This document shows positions 63,521 to 64,000 of a DNA stretch of 64,000 nucleotides, one piece after another. The stretch spans positions 124,001 to 188,000 of the forward strand of contig JADFUC010002408.1 in NCBI GenBank assembly GCA_019722365.1, in the 5' to 3' direction. The notes under the pieces were generated by a model that made no database searches, had not been told where the DNA came from, and worked only from the letters and a program-made list of their open reading frames with translations. Positions within the stretch are counted from its first letter, which is position 1, and the number at the start of each line of letters is the position of its first letter. This DNA is from Lithospermum erythrorhizon (Eukaryota > Streptophyta > Magnoliopsida > Boraginales > Boraginaceae). The position numbers and the translations under genes are program-made.

Positions 63521-64000
63521 ATGGCTACCAAGAATGCCATCAATGGAAAACCTTCATCATCTACTAGAGATAAAAAATCACTCTTTATTGGTTTATCATT
63601 AACCACTTTATTATTCATTGCAATTTGGTATTTTTCTGAACCAACTATGTTGTCATATCCAAATATCATATACTCTAGCATGCTTTCATTAAACCGTAGT
63701 CATGATCCTCCAGAACCAACTTTTTATGATGATCCTGAACTTAGTTACACCATTGATAAACCAATGAGAAACTGGGATACCAAAAGAAGAGATTGGCTAA
63801 AGCTTCATCCAACGTTTTTTTCCTCGTCCTCGAATCCCCGGGTTCTTCTCCTCACTGGATCACAACCATCACCATGTTCCAACCCTTTTGGTGATAGTTT
63901 ACTTTTGAGGTGTTTCAAGAACAAAGTTGACTATTGTAGGATGCATGGGTATGATATTTTTTATAATAATGCTTTTTTGAATCCAAAAATGAAGTCGTTC
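63521..64000 (+). CDS. GT34 family glycosyltransferase, N-terminal part (cut by window end)
   Basis: Open from ATG 63521 (CCAACCATGGCT, a good plant start context) to the window edge, 160 codons without a stop. It is a type II Golgi membrane protein: short cytoplasmic N-end, a hydrophobic anchor at about 21-38 (LFIGLSLTTLLFIAIWYF), a stem, then the start of the catalytic domain. TFYDDPELSYTIDKP at about 67-81, then RVLLLTGSQPSPCSNPFGDS at about 107-126 and CRMHGYDIFYNN at about 139-150, are characteristic of plant GT34 enzymes of the galactomannan galactosyltransferase / GT6-GT7 group, which add galactosyl or xylosyl side chains to cell-wall polysaccharide. The DXD metal-binding motif and the rest lie beyond the window, so activity and exact subgroup cannot be judged. 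Confidence 0.92.
   Translation, partial: MATKNAINGKPSSSTRDKKSLFIGLSLTTLLFIAIWYFSEPTMLSYPNIIYSSMLSLNRSHDPPEPTFYDDPELSYTIDKPMRNWDTKRRDWLKLHPTFFSSSSNPRVLLLTGSQPSPCSNPFGDSLLLRCFKNKVDYCRMHGYDIFYNNAFLNPKMKSF

Noticed and set aside
1..64000. tRNA and rRNA genes
   Set aside because: No cloverleaf-like sequence with conserved TΨC and D-arm words or rRNA core was recognised by eye; a covariance-model scan would be needed to exclude them.

Overview
The window is nuclear DNA from a flowering plant, probably a eudicot. It is AT-rich, its genes have GT-AG introns and plant-specific families (ACR-type ACT-repeat protein, PUB30/31-type U-box protein, GT34 glycosyltransferase), and it carries plant transposon classes (Copia elements primed by initiator-Met tRNA, a CACTA element, a MITE). 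The sequence alone does not fix genus or family.

Layout. 1-6580: a Copia retrotransposon remnant with two near-identical LTRs, a decayed pol, and a second PBS plus leader beyond the right LTR, as in a tandem shared-LTR dimer. 6710-17886: an 11.2-kb CACTA element with matching terminal inverted repeats and a TAA target duplication, holding a decayed TNPD transposase and a second, TNPA-like gene, both on the minus strand. 17890-20580: no recognised gene. 20580-25010: a seven-coding-exon ACR-type gene (+). 26509-28600: a single-coding-exon U-box/ARM ubiquitin ligase gene (-), convergent with the ACR gene, with a probable 5'UTR intron that contains a triplicated repeat. 30600-31010: a LINE 3' end. 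32370-37780: a second decayed Copia element on the minus strand. 38030-39925: a MYB/SANT-like gene broken by frameshifts and a MITE. 40740-60278: an LTR-retroelement cluster with five LTR copies of one family, two plus and three minus, belonging to largely non-coding elements. 61042-61278: a small unassigned ORF. 63521 to the window end: the start of a GT34 glycosyltransferase gene (+), cut by the window edge.

Three genes look functional: ACR, U-box and GT34. They show no shared pathway and are unlinked housekeeping or regulatory genes separated by transposon blocks. Most of the window is mobile-element sequence, and nearly all of its reading frames are broken. The most unusual structures are the tandem Copia dimer, the CACTA-terminus-like repeats in the middle of the CACTA element, and the inverted LTR cluster whose leaders share a GC-rich island.
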